Origin: Phycisphaerales bacterium
GTDB taxonomy: Bacteria; Planctomycetota; Phycisphaerae; Phycisphaerales; SM1A02
Direction of reading: 5' to 3'
DNA length: 64,000 nucleotides
NCBI GenBank assembly: GCA_009691705.1
Contig: SIAR01000001.1
Location: forward strand, 62,001-126,000
Below are positions 33,839 to 41,761 of the stretch, piece by piece. The notes below the pieces were generated by a model. The model saw only the letters and a list, made by a program, of their open reading frames with translations, searched no databases and was not told the origin of the DNA. The translations under genes were made by a program, and so were the position numbers. Position 1 is the first letter of the stretch, and each line of letters opens with the position of its first letter.

Positions 33839-35326
33839 ATGTTTCGCTGTCTCCTGCTGCTTGCCATCCTCGCGTTGGGCGCAGACGACCCGCCAACTAA
33901 GTCTGCACCTCTGCCACCAACGCGCGGTCAACTCGAACTCACGCTTGCGCGGCTCAACAGCGCCCAGCGCCACACCGAGGCGCTCGCGCTCATTGACGCA
34001 TATCTCACCGCCCACCCAGACGATGCCCAGGTGCTGTTCGATGGTGCCCGCACGGCCTGCAAATTGTCGGATGCGCGGTCGGCTGCAACCTATGCAATCC
34101 GGGCCCTGCGTGCTGGGTTTCTCGACGATCGTGCGCTCGATGATGATCCTGCCCTGACCCGATTGCGGGCCCATGAATCGTGGGAGCAAGTGCGTGCAGT
34201 GCGTCACCAACTTCGAGACGATGCGGCCCGCGCCCGCGAGCTCGCCAAACAACAAGACCCTCAAGCCGGCGATGAGACGATCGCTCAGCAATCACTGCGC
34301 GAGTGGATGGCACGTTTCCCGGGTGGCAACTACCGCGTCGAAACGAACGACCAGCTGAACCTGATCATTGCGAGCGCGATCGAGCGCGAGGGGCTCGACA
34401 AGGCGATCGAAATGGTTGGCGCGCTTTCGCAATCCCTTCGCAAGAATCTCTTTCGCGAACTTCAGCAAGACCGGGTGCTACTCGTTGTGGCAACTTCAAA
34501 GGACGCCGCCGCCTTTTTTCGCAACCCCGAACACGGTGGCCTCTACGCGCATGAGGCTCGCCGGCTTGTTGCGCGCGACACGGGTGCGACCTTGCGGCAT
34601 GAGTACGCCCACGTGCTGCACTTCGGCGACATGCAGCGTCTGAAGCAACACCATCCAATCTGGATTCAGGAAGGTCTTGCGACCCTGTTCGAAGATTGGC
34701 GAGTCGGCGCCGCTGGCGAGCCGGTGATTTTGGCGAATCTTCAATCGAATGAGACCCTCGACCGCGTTCGCGACCACCAGACCACCCCGTGGATCGAGTT
34801 TTTCACGCTCGACGCCGAGTCATTTATGGCTCAACCCAATAGGAACTACGCGCAGGCGCGCTCCTTGCTCACCTTTGTCGCAGCTCATCAGAAACTCGGC
34901 GAGTGGTACCGACTTTACACGTCCGGCTACGGCGAAGATTCGACTGGACGGCGGGCGCTAGAACTGGTTTTTGCCGCTCCCATCGGCAGAATCGAGAGCA
35001 TGTGGAAGGCATGGGTGCTAGCCAATGGCAAGCGCGACTCGACCATAGATCCCGGCGATGGAGTGATGGGCGTTGGCATCTCAGGGGTGCCCGATGGAGT
35101 GCGGATCGACTCACTTGCGCCCGGCGGTCCGGCGGTTGCGGCTGGGCTCGCAGTTGGCGATGTTCTGACCGAGATTCAAGGTCATCAAGTGCGATCCATC
35201 GCCGATTTCTTGCTCGTCACCGCGACCCGCCATGCTGGAGAAAATCTGCAAGTTCGCTATCGCCGTGGAAAGTTGTATTCGATAGTAGGGGTGAGACTGG
35301 CATCAGGACATGCGTCGCCACCCTAG
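33839..35326 (+). CDS. secreted TPR / gluzincin metallopeptidase / PDZ protein
   Basis: 495 residues from ATG 33839. A short signal peptide (MFRCLLLLAILALGA) leads to a TPR-like region (about 30-125). A peptidase-MA-like zincin domain follows with HEYAH (254-258) as HExxH and WIQEGLATLFED supplying the third ligand Glu278. A PDZ domain occupies about 405-485 (GVGISGVPDGVRIDSLAPGGPAVAAGLAVGD...). Predicted to be an extracytoplasmic zinc peptidase, with the PDZ domain binding peptide C-termini. Spaced 10 bp after purN, so possibly in the same transcript. The substrate is unknown. Confidence 0.78.
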   Translation: MFRCLLLLAILALGADDPPTKSAPLPPTRGQLELTLARLNSAQRHTEALALIDAYLTAHPDDAQVLFDGARTACKLSDARSAATYAIRALRAGFLDDRALDDDPALTRLRAHESWEQVRAVRHQLRDDAARARELAKQQDPQAGDETIAQQSLREWMARFPGGNYRVETNDQLNLIIASAIEREGLDKAIEMVGALSQSLRKNLFRELQQDRVLLVVATSKDAAAFFRNPEHGGLYAHEARRLVARDTGATLRHEYAHVLHFGDMQRLKQHHPIWIQEGLATLFEDWRVGAAGEPVILANLQSNETLDRVRDHQTTPWIEFFTLDAESFMAQPNRNYAQARSLLTFVAAHQKLGEWYRLYTSGYGEDSTGRRALELVFAAPIGRIESMWKAWVLANGKRDSTIDPGDGVMGVGISGVPDGVRIDSLAPGGPAVAAGLAVGDVLTEIQGHQVRSIADFLLVTATRHAGENLQVRYRRGKLYSIVGVRLASGHASPP

Positions 35327-35351
35327 ACAACTCTCACCCGTCACCCCAAGT

Positions 35352-35392
35352 CGAGAATTTCTCGGCGCTTGGGCGATGTGCAGAGTCTCTGC
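35352..35392. promoter_or_regulatory. two 13-bp palindromes upstream of hpf
   Basis: CGAGAA-T-TTCTCG (35352-35364) and GCAGAG-T-CTCTGC (35380-35392) are both perfect 6-bp inverted repeats around a central T, 28 bp apart centre to centre. They lie 150 bp before hpf. Their spacing would suit a dimeric regulator, but no protein can be named; they could also be chance. Confidence 0.25.
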
Positions 35393-35541
35393 GGGGGCTA
35401 CCATCTTTTTGCAAGGTTGTGCATGATGTCGTCGCGTCGAGCGCCGGATGTCTTGGCGCGCGTTGACGGGATCCCTGCGGCAGCGGTTGCCGATGCATGG
35501 CTGACGGTTCGCCAGGCGTCATAGACATGGAGGACTCAATC

Positions 35542-35841
35542 GTGCTCATCACTATCAGCGCAAAACACATGGAACTGACCGAGGCCATCACCAAATACAT
35601 CACGGCGAAGGTCGGCAAGTTGCCACGCTTCTTTACTGGCTTGCAACAACTTGCCGTGACCGTCGAACGCGCTCCACACGGATATCACGTCGAGATTCGC
35701 TCCGACGTGGAGCGTCATCAGGATTTCATCTGCAACTCAGAACACAACGATTTGTACGCCTGCGTTGACATCGCCGTCGACCGCGGCGCACGCCAATTGT
35801 CCAGTTACAAGGACAAACTTCGTCACCACCATCGCTCGTAG
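35542..35841 (+). CDS. hpf: ribosome hibernation promoting factor (short HPF/RaiA)
   Basis: 99 residues. I choose GTG 35542 because GGAGGA (35529-35534) lies 7 bases upstream and the product then starts MLITISAKHMELTEAI, like other HPFs; ATG 35527 would put the SD inside the gene. The fold elements YITAKVGKLPRF, AVTVERAPHGYHVEI and NDLYACVDIAVDRGARQLSSYKDK match. There is no C-terminal dimerisation domain, so it is the short form, which works with a partner in proteobacteria. It is followed by ptsN, as in many rpoN-hpf-ptsN loci. Confidence 0.88.
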   Translation: MLITISAKHMELTEAITKYITAKVGKLPRFFTGLQQLAVTVERAPHGYHVEIRSDVERHQDFICNSEHNDLYACVDIAVDRGARQLSSYKDKLRHHHRS

Positions 35842-35920
35842 CACCTCTTCGATCGTCGCGCATGATGGTTGGCAATGCACTGCACCACCACTGCGCGGTG
35901 ATCGGTAGGATGGTGCCACC

Positions 35921-36397
35921 ATGAAACTCCGTGAGATAATCGTGACGAAGGCGATTTTTCCTACGCTTCAATCTTCGAAGCGCGACTTGGTGATCGGCGA
36001 ACTGCTCGATGGATTGATCGCCGCTGGTGCCGTCCCATGCGAGGCACGCGCCGCGCTCATCAAAGAAACTGCGGCACGCGAACGAAAGGGCTCGACTGGA
36101 TTTGGTCATGGTGTTGCCGTCCCACATGCCAAGACTGCACTTGTAACCAGGCCATTCGCCGCGATTGGAATTTCAACTGTCGGAATCGATTTCAACTCAC
36201 TCGATCGACAGCCCGTCTTTGCCGTGGTTTTTATGCTCAGCCCGCTTGCGAATCTCGAATCGCATCTCAGTGCAATGGAGTCTGTATTCGGCGCTCTCAG
36301 TCAAGAGTCGTTTCGCCGTTTCTTGCGACAAGCACGCACCATCGAAGCCGTCACCACCCTGCTCGACGAGACCGACGCATCACCAGTGACGCGTTAG
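35921..36397 (+). CDS. ptsN: PTS IIA-like nitrogen-regulatory protein
   Basis: 158 residues. The EIIA(Ntr/Fru) fold shows AARERKGSTGFGHGVAVPHAKT, where the His of PHAKT is the phosphorylated residue, and FMLSPLANLESHLSAMESVFGAL. No transport components (IIB/IIC) are present, so a regulatory role such as EIIANtr is likely. It follows hpf by 79 bp and precedes ptsH by 9 bp; the phosphoryl donor would be that HPr. EI (ptsP/ptsI) is not in the window. Confidence 0.88.
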   Translation: MKLREIIVTKAIFPTLQSSKRDLVIGELLDGLIAAGAVPCEARAALIKETAARERKGSTGFGHGVAVPHAKTALVTRPFAAIGISTVGIDFNSLDRQPVFAVVFMLSPLANLESHLSAMESVFGALSQESFRRFLRQARTIEAVTTLLDETDASPVTR

Positions 36398-36406
36398 AGC
36401 ACACCC

Positions 36407-36676
36407 GTGGCAAACGGACAGGCGAAGATAATCAATCGACTCGGCTTACACGCGCGGCCTGCGATGAGTTTCGTGCAACTTGCAAACACATTCTGCGCGA
36501 GCGTGCAGGTGCGGCGCATTGATTCCGACGAATGGGTCGACGGAAAGAGCATCATGCAGATGCTGCTGCTTGCCGCGACGCAGGACACGGTTCTCGAAAT
36601 CACCTGCGAGGGCAGCGACGACGGGCAAGCGCTCGCGGGAATCTTGGCCCTGATTAGTCAAGGGTTTGACGAGTAA
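36407..36676 (+). CDS. ptsH: HPr phosphocarrier protein
   Basis: 89 residues from GTG 36407. The active-site block is NRLGLHARPAMSFVQLA (His phosphorylated by EI), and DGKSIMQMLLLAA carries the regulatory serine in the context recognised by HPr kinase in other phyla. With ptsN directly upstream it forms a small regulatory PTS pair. Its last 23 bp overlap the convergent obgE gene. Confidence 0.92.
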   Translation: MANGQAKIINRLGLHARPAMSFVQLANTFCASVQVRRIDSDEWVDGKSIMQMLLLAATQDTVLEITCEGSDDGQALAGILALISQGFDE

Positions 36677-37703
36677 TAGTTGCGAACTCTTCGCGAACGC
36701 GGCGGGTCAATTCCCACGCCGCCTCGAGCACGGCTCGGACACCATCGCCACTTGCACCGCTCGCCACCAGCGGTCGAATTCCGCGCTGTTTTTCAAACCT
36801 GTTGATCAGATCGCGCGAAACCTGCTCGCGTTCTTCGGGCGCAATCAAATCGATCTTGTTCAGCACCACGATTTCTTGGGTGCGCGCAAGGTGGTCGCTG
36901 AACTCCGCCAACTCTCGGCGAATGGTCCTGTGATTATCGAGCGGATCGCTGCCGTCGGTCGGCGCAACTTCGAGCACGTGCACGATCGCGCGGGTGCGTT
37001 CGATGTGCTTGAGAAAATCATGCCCCAGTCCAACGCCTTGGGATGCCCCTTCAATGAGTCCAGGAAGATCTGCCAACACCAGACGGCGATCGTCGGTGAG
37101 ATCTGCGATTCCAAGTTGGGGGGCGAGGGTCGTGAACGGATAGTCGGCGATCTTTGGTTGAGCCCGGGTTGTCGCCCGCAGAAATGTGCTCTTTCCAGCG
37201 TTGGGCAGTCCAACGAGACCTACATCTGCGATGAGGCAGAGTTCCATGCGAATGCGCCGCTCGATGGCTGGTCCGCCTGGTGTCGCTTCAGTGGGAGTTT
37301 GGTGCACGGCGGTCTTGAAGTTCTCGTTGCCCAATCCACCACCGCCTCCGCGCGCAATGAGTGCGGTCTGCCCTGACTTGGTGATATCCGCGAGCAACTC
37401 ATTGGTCTCGGCGTCAAAGATCTGCGAGCCAAGTGGCACTGGAAGCACGAGGTCGATGCCAGCCTTGCCAGCACAACTCTTGCGCGATCCAGCTTCTCCA
37501 TCTTCTGCAAACCAGTGCGGGCGGTATCCAAACTGAATGAGAGTGTCGACATGTGGATCACCCACAACAATAATGTCACCGCCCTTGCCGCCATCGCCAC
37601 CATCAGGACCGCCCTTGGCGTTTCCTTTCAGTCGCAATAGATGCATGGAACCTTTGCCGCCCTTTCCCGAGCGAATCGAGATGATTGCGGTATCAACAAA
37701 CAT
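36654..37703 (-). CDS. obgE: Obg-family GTPase
   Basis: 349 residues from ATG 37703 with AAGGA 7 bases upstream. The glycine-rich OBG domain (SGKGGKGSMHLLR...GGPDGGDGGKGGDIIV...GGGGGLGN) is followed by the G domain with GLPNAGKST (G1), DLPGLIEGASQGVGLGHDFL (G3) and NKIDL (G4). It lacks the long acidic C-terminal extension of some Obg proteins. Functions in 50S assembly and stringent-response control. Downstream of rpmA, the usual partner. Confidence 0.95.
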   Translation of the reverse strand: MFVDTAIISIRSGKGGKGSMHLLRLKGNAKGGPDGGDGGKGGDIIVVGDPHVDTLIQFGYRPHWFAEDGEAGSRKSCAGKAGIDLVLPVPLGSQIFDAETNELLADITKSGQTALIARGGGGGLGNENFKTAVHQTPTEATPGGPAIERRIRMELCLIADVGLVGLPNAGKSTFLRATTRAQPKIADYPFTTLAPQLGIADLTDDRRLVLADLPGLIEGASQGVGLGHDFLKHIERTRAIVHVLEVAPTDGSDPLDNHRTIRRELAEFSDHLARTQEIVVLNKIDLIAPEEREQVSRDLINRFEKQRGIRPLVASGASGDGVRAVLEAAWELTRRVREEFATITRQTLD

Positions 37704-37762
37704 GCGGAATTCCTTGGGCGCTCAGGGCACCGAAGCGACGATCGACGAGCGTGAGAACCGAG

Positions 37763-38035
37763 TTATCGATCGATTGCCAAGCGTGGCGTCGATGGATCGG
37801 AAGGGATGATGTCGACGTTTCGACCGCGAAAGCGCACAGTGCCATCGACGAGTGCCGTGAGCGTGTAGTCGCGTCCTTGGTGCACCAGATAGCCAGGCTT
37901 CCACTTGGTTCCGCACTGACTCACCAAGACGGCGCCAGCCTGCGTCAACTGACCACCTGACTTCTTGATGCCTCTGAACTGTGCGTTGGAATCGCGACCG
38001 TTTTGTGTTGAACCTTGACCTTTTTTGTGCGCCAT
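37763..38035 (-). CDS. rpmA: 50S ribosomal protein L27
   Basis: 90 residues from ATG 38035, with GGAG 9 bases upstream. It starts [16 protein letters not shown], the conserved N-terminus reaching the peptidyl transferase centre; [13 protein letters not shown]-like CGTKWKPG and [14 protein letters not shown] follow. No N-terminal extension needing cleavage is present. rplU (L21), normally upstream, is missing: the 150 bp before rpmA are non-coding. Confidence 0.93.
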   Translation of the reverse strand: MAHKKGQGSTQNGRDSNAQFRGIKKSGGQLTQAGAVLVSQCGTKWKPGYLVHQGRDYTLTALVDGTVRFRGRNVDIIPSDPSTPRLAIDR

Positions 38036-38185
38036 AGTTGGATGCTCCGCTGGTGAACTGATCGAGCCCCACATGCTAATAGGATCATCCGCTTCAGGCA
38101 AGTCCTATGTCAGCACATGCCGATCAGGCCGATTCTGTCGAACCAGTCGATTCTGGCCGCGGGGTCACCCACGGTTGAGCGAACG

Positions 38186-38875
38186 CTACCGAAGCACCCA
38201 CTGTGTGTGCTCGCAAACCAGTGGAGTTGAGGCGCTAGCCTGAGGCTCACCAGGAATGCGGTAGTCGCGCTTCATCGTTTTGTGCATCACGACCTCCGCA
38301 CCACCCTTGGGGTCTGCAACGCGCTTGAACTCACTCGAAAGTCCCCGGATGAACACGTGAAGTTCAGTTGCATCGAGGGGCGCCGCATTCCAAACAACAA
38401 ACCCTTCCTTGGCATTCGCTTCACCCTGATGAATCTCGCCCAAAATCTGATACTGGTCTTCGATGAGCGGGTTTCCAATCAGTGCCTGGATGCGCTTGGC
38501 AACAATCACCGGAATGTCTTTGCCCGAACGCTGCAGTCGACCGTGATCATCGAGCAACTCCATCTTTGAAGCCCACCAACGATCTTGGCCAGTGCGATTG
38601 ACCGCTTTGTACGTGAAGTACCAGTAACTCTGGGCACTCTCAGGATCGACGTACAGTCGCAACTCACCAGCTGCGAACTCGATCTGCCACTGACCTTCAG
38701 CCGGTTCGGCTGGAAGGGCGAGCTCTGGAGAAACTGGCATCGGCTCGGCCGGCGCGGGGGCGGGAGGAGGCGCCTTCACAGAAGTATCGCCGCCCGAACC
38801 CTGCGCCAATGACCATGCGCACACGGTCGAGATCACTGCGGCGCATCCAACAATTGTCCAACTAAAACTCGACAT
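38186..38875 (-). CDS. secreted/periplasmic protein of unknown function
   Basis: 229 residues from ATG 38875, giving a signal peptide MSSFSWTIVGCAAVISTVCAWSLAQG. A Pro/Ala-rich linker (about 35-65) precedes a compact domain with GELRLYVDPESAQSYWYFTYKAVN, WWASKMELLDDHG and FVVWNAAPLDATELHVFIRG. This is reminiscent of extracytoplasmic beta-sandwich domains, but I recognise no family. Divergent from the GNAT gene across 43 bp; 150 bp upstream of rpmA on the same strand. Confidence 0.6.
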   Translation of the reverse strand: MSSFSWTIVGCAAVISTVCAWSLAQGSGGDTSVKAPPPAPAPAEPMPVSPELALPAEPAEGQWQIEFAAGELRLYVDPESAQSYWYFTYKAVNRTGQDRWWASKMELLDDHGRLQRSGKDIPVIVAKRIQALIGNPLIEDQYQILGEIHQGEANAKEGFVVWNAAPLDATELHVFIRGLSSEFKRVADPKGGAEVVMHKTMKRDYRIPGEPQASASTPLVCEHTQWVLR

Positions 38876-38918
38876 GTGAACGAGTGTAGCGAACATTCTG
38901 AGTGCTACCCTGCCCGAA

Positions 38919-39833
38919 ATGAACCAGTTCGCGCGTGGTTCTTTCGAAATCTTCGCTCCTCCGGCGGCGCGTCGATCCAATGCCATCGCCGCGGTTTTTG
39001 GCGGATCAATGCAGCGGGCGGCTCGGTACATCGATCAAGAACCACGCCAGGGCGGCGAGTTGATTTTTGCGATTGCCGATTCTTGGGGTGGATTCTCCCA
39101 CGCCGCGTTGCTCACGCGCTCTCCCGGGCGAACCGCGATGCTTCATGTCACCTCGCCGTGCAACCCTGGTGATCAGGCGGTTGGGACCGCGCTCGTTCAG
39201 CGCGCGATCACCGCAGCCGGGCGCCTCGACGCGCGGGTGGTTCAAGTGCTCGTGGAGCCCGAACAGGAGAGCACGCGCGAGATGTTCCTAAATGGAGGAA
39301 TGCGTTCGATCGGGACGCTCGCCTATCTCGAGCGCCCCCGCTCGCGCGACTTCGCGGCCGAGCCAGCTAGGCCAGAGGGGGCATCCACCCGTCCGTGGTG
39401 TCCAACCGAGCGGGCACTGCTAGAACGCCTCCTTGAAGAGACTTACATCGACTCGCTCGATTGCCCAGGGCTCGCAAAGATGCGACTGACTGAAGAGATT
39501 CTCGACGGGCACATCCACACTGGAATCATTCACCCAACCTCGTGGAGTATTCTTGAAGTGAATGGGATCCCTTGCGGCGTTTCTCTTGCGAGCGAGATTC
39601 CTGGCGCTCACTGCATGGAACTCGTCTATTTCGGACTCGCCCCCGCCGCGCGCGGTCGCGGGCTCGGTGGCTACCTCCTCGACTGCGCGTGTCGCGACGG
39701 GCAGCGGCATGGTGATTTTTCGATGGCACTCGCATGCGACGAACGCAATATCTCTGCCATGAAACTCTATAAATCGCGCGGATTCACGCAGCGTCTGCGC
39801 CGTTCGGCGCTCGTTGCCATGGCAGGCTCGTGA
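38919..39833 (+). CDS. GNAT-family N-acetyltransferase, two-domain
   Basis: 304 residues. The C-terminal GNAT domain is clear: MELVYFGLAPAARGRGLGGYLLD (acetyl-CoA pyrophosphate loop RGRGLG) and LACDERNISAMKLYKSRGF. The N-terminal half (residues about 30-135) looks like a second, degenerate GNAT (SPCNPGDQAVGTALVQRAI), the layout seen in mycothiol synthase-like proteins. The substrate is unknown. It is followed by the 374-bp gap before dnaA. Confidence 0.82.
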   Translation: MNQFARGSFEIFAPPAARRSNAIAAVFGGSMQRAARYIDQEPRQGGELIFAIADSWGGFSHAALLTRSPGRTAMLHVTSPCNPGDQAVGTALVQRAITAAGRLDARVVQVLVEPEQESTREMFLNGGMRSIGTLAYLERPRSRDFAAEPARPEGASTRPWCPTERALLERLLEETYIDSLDCPGLAKMRLTEEILDGHIHTGIIHPTSWSILEVNGIPCGVSLASEIPGAHCMELVYFGLAPAARGRGLGGYLLDCACRDGQRHGDFSMALACDERNISAMKLYKSRGFTQRLRRSALVAMAGS

Positions 39834-40207
39834 AGCTGGGATCGCTTCTCACCACTTATCCACGGCAGGTGGAAAACTGTGATCTGGCATCAGCACAAAT
39901 AATCTCGCGTGGCGTACCCAGCGTGTTCAGCGCGGGTTAGCGCTGCGGTGCGAAAAACTTCGCAGCGGGCACTCCCAAAGGGACACTTCTGGCACTATCT
40001 TTTTCTTGCGCACCTCATGGACGATCGTGCGAAACACATTCTCGAGACGGCCTCCGCGGGCGCGTCTGTGAATGGCGCGATCGTGAATGGATTCGTTTGC
40101 TCATCATTGTCACTTCGGGGATCGATCGCCAGCACTTCTGGCGCAGGCGATCTCCTTGGACAACGCTCGGTTTGCTTCGGTGTCGCGACATTTTCTTGGG
40201 AGTTTTG
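39834..40207 (+). other. 374-bp gap upstream of dnaA
   Basis: No gene is supported here; short frames lack conserved character. It has two DnaA-box-like sites near 39856-39876 and a T-rich patch (ctttttctt, about 39998-40007), but no cluster of boxes and no AT-rich unwinding region. It may hold the dnaA promoter. Confidence 0.5.
39856..39876. promoter_or_regulatory. inverted pair of DnaA-box-like sequences
   Basis: TTATCCACG (39856-39864, one mismatch to TTATCCACA) on the plus strand and TTTTCCACC (39876-39868, two mismatches) on the minus strand lie 3 bp apart, about 335 bp before the dnaA start. They could serve dnaA autoregulation. There is no array, so an origin is not supported. Confidence 0.35.
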
Positions 40208-41731
40208 ATGATCGAGACTGCTTGCAACAGACAATCCGCCGTGCAAAGCGCAGACGTGCTGCTTGCGACATTCCAGAGAGCCCTTGCGCAGCGCATAGGA
40301 CCACGCAAGTATGAACTCTGGTTCGAAGCGAGTGCGCAGACCAGCCTGCTTCATCCCGCCGCAACAGACGCACACACCACTGAGATTCGGATGACCGTTC
40401 CAAGTGCGTTCGCTGCAGAGTGGGTCGAGCGCAACTTTCGCGGCGCCATGACAGAGATCGCAGCGGTCGTGATGGGAGAGCCGGTGTTGATCACAATTGT
40501 GGCAGCGCCTCTGCCAGACTGTGCCGCGCAGCGCGCATTGCCCAACAGGCTTCCGACTCAGTTCGAAGCGATCGCGGGCCAGTCGGCCGATGCGCCAACA
40601 ACCCCGCGCGGTGTGCGCATGACTGCGAGCGGATTCATGGCGCCATCCCGCTCTGTTCGACAGGAGGCAGAGAGTGGCTGGAAACGCTTTGAAGATTTCT
40701 TGGTGGGCAATCCAAATCGCCTTGCATACGAGAGCGCTCGACAAATGGCTGAGGCTCAGAGCGATCCCATGCGTCTGCTCTATCTGCACGGGTCGTGTGG
40801 CGTTGGCAAGACCCACCTGCTGCAGTCGATATGTCGGCGCTACCGCGAACTCCATCCCAACGCGCGGGTGCGCTACGTCACGGGCGAGCAATTCACCAAC
40901 GAGTACATCGCGGCGATCCGCGCGGGGCTTATTGAGGGATTTCGCCGTAAGACCCGCAGACTTGAACTGCTCGTGATCGACGATGTGCACTTCCTTGGAA
41001 ACAAGACTGCGACCCAATCGGAATGCTTGCACACTATCGACGCGATCGGCTTTCAAGGATCGCGGGTCGTGCTCGCATCGGACGAGCATCCCCGCCAGAT
41101 TGCGAAATGCAGTGCAGCGTTGGTCAGTCGGTTTCTCTCGGGAATGGTGGTCAAGGTTGATGATCCCGACCGCGAGACGCGATTGGCTTTGGCGCGTCGC
41201 TTCGCAGTTCGTCGCGCACTCGACCTTTCGCCGATCGCACTAGAGACGTTGGTTGATCGCTCAGGAACGAGTATTCGCGAGCTTGAGGGATCGGTCATGA
41301 CTGTGGCCGCCCTGCGCGCACTCGAGTCAACAGACGCAGGCAATGGCCGGATCCTCGTTGAACGGGCACTCGGCAAGGGGATCACCTCGTCGGCGGGACG
41401 ACCAGTACGAATCGGTGAGATTGTGCAGGCGGTTTGCGCGATCATGGGAGTTGAACGCGAAGAATTGCTCGGAGCTGGGCGACACCGCCGCGTCGTCTGC
41501 GCCCGCGGACTTGCTGCGCATCTTGCTCGGGAGATGACGACGCTGTCCTTCCCCGAGATTGCCAGAGCGCTTGGACGTTCAAGCCACTCGACGATTCATG
41601 CGGCGACGGCCCGCTTTGCGGCGATGTTGGAGCGCTGTGAACTGCTGCCCACGCGCGATGAGAACATGAGCGTCGCAGATGCAGTCGAACGAACGCGCCG
41701 CGAGGTGTTTCGAGTGCAGAACGCAGCCTGA
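40208..41731 (+). CDS. dnaA: chromosomal replication initiator DnaA (divergent)
   Basis: 507 residues from ATG 40208. Domain I has KYELWFEASA; the AAA+ domain has Walker A GSCGVGKTHLLQ (Lys201), Walker B LLVIDDVHFLGNK and SRFLSGMVVKV. Domain IV is recognisable (RRVVCARGLAAHLAREMTTLS), but several residues that read the DnaA box in E. coli differ: Gln408 is Gly434, and the RDHTTV signature is SSHSTI (458-463). Length is normal and ATPase motifs are intact, so this is a functional-looking DnaA or a DnaA paralogue with changed DNA specificity. dnaN, recF and gyrB are not adjacent. Confidence 0.88.
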   Translation: MIETACNRQSAVQSADVLLATFQRALAQRIGPRKYELWFEASAQTSLLHPAATDAHTTEIRMTVPSAFAAEWVERNFRGAMTEIAAVVMGEPVLITIVAAPLPDCAAQRALPNRLPTQFEAIAGQSADAPTTPRGVRMTASGFMAPSRSVRQEAESGWKRFEDFLVGNPNRLAYESARQMAEAQSDPMRLLYLHGSCGVGKTHLLQSICRRYRELHPNARVRYVTGEQFTNEYIAAIRAGLIEGFRRKTRRLELLVIDDVHFLGNKTATQSECLHTIDAIGFQGSRVVLASDEHPRQIAKCSAALVSRFLSGMVVKVDDPDRETRLALARRFAVRRALDLSPIALETLVDRSGTSIRELEGSVMTVAALRALESTDAGNGRILVERALGKGITSSAGRPVRIGEIVQAVCAIMGVEREELLGAGRHRRVVCARGLAAHLAREMTTLSFPEIARALGRSSHSTIHAATARFAAMLERCELLPTRDENMSVADAVERTRREVFRVQNAA

Positions 41732-41761
41732 CTAGGGGATGCATTCGTTACACTTCGAAAC

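Noticed and set aside
39834..40207. Chromosomal origin (oriC)
   Set aside because: Only two imperfect DnaA-like boxes, no AT-rich unwinding element, no dnaN or gyrB nearby.
39995..41089. 364-codon minus-strand open frame opposite dnaA
   Set aside because: It is antisense to the well-supported dnaA, has no domain character and is rich in His/Arg/Cys as expected for a shadow frame of GC-rich DNA.
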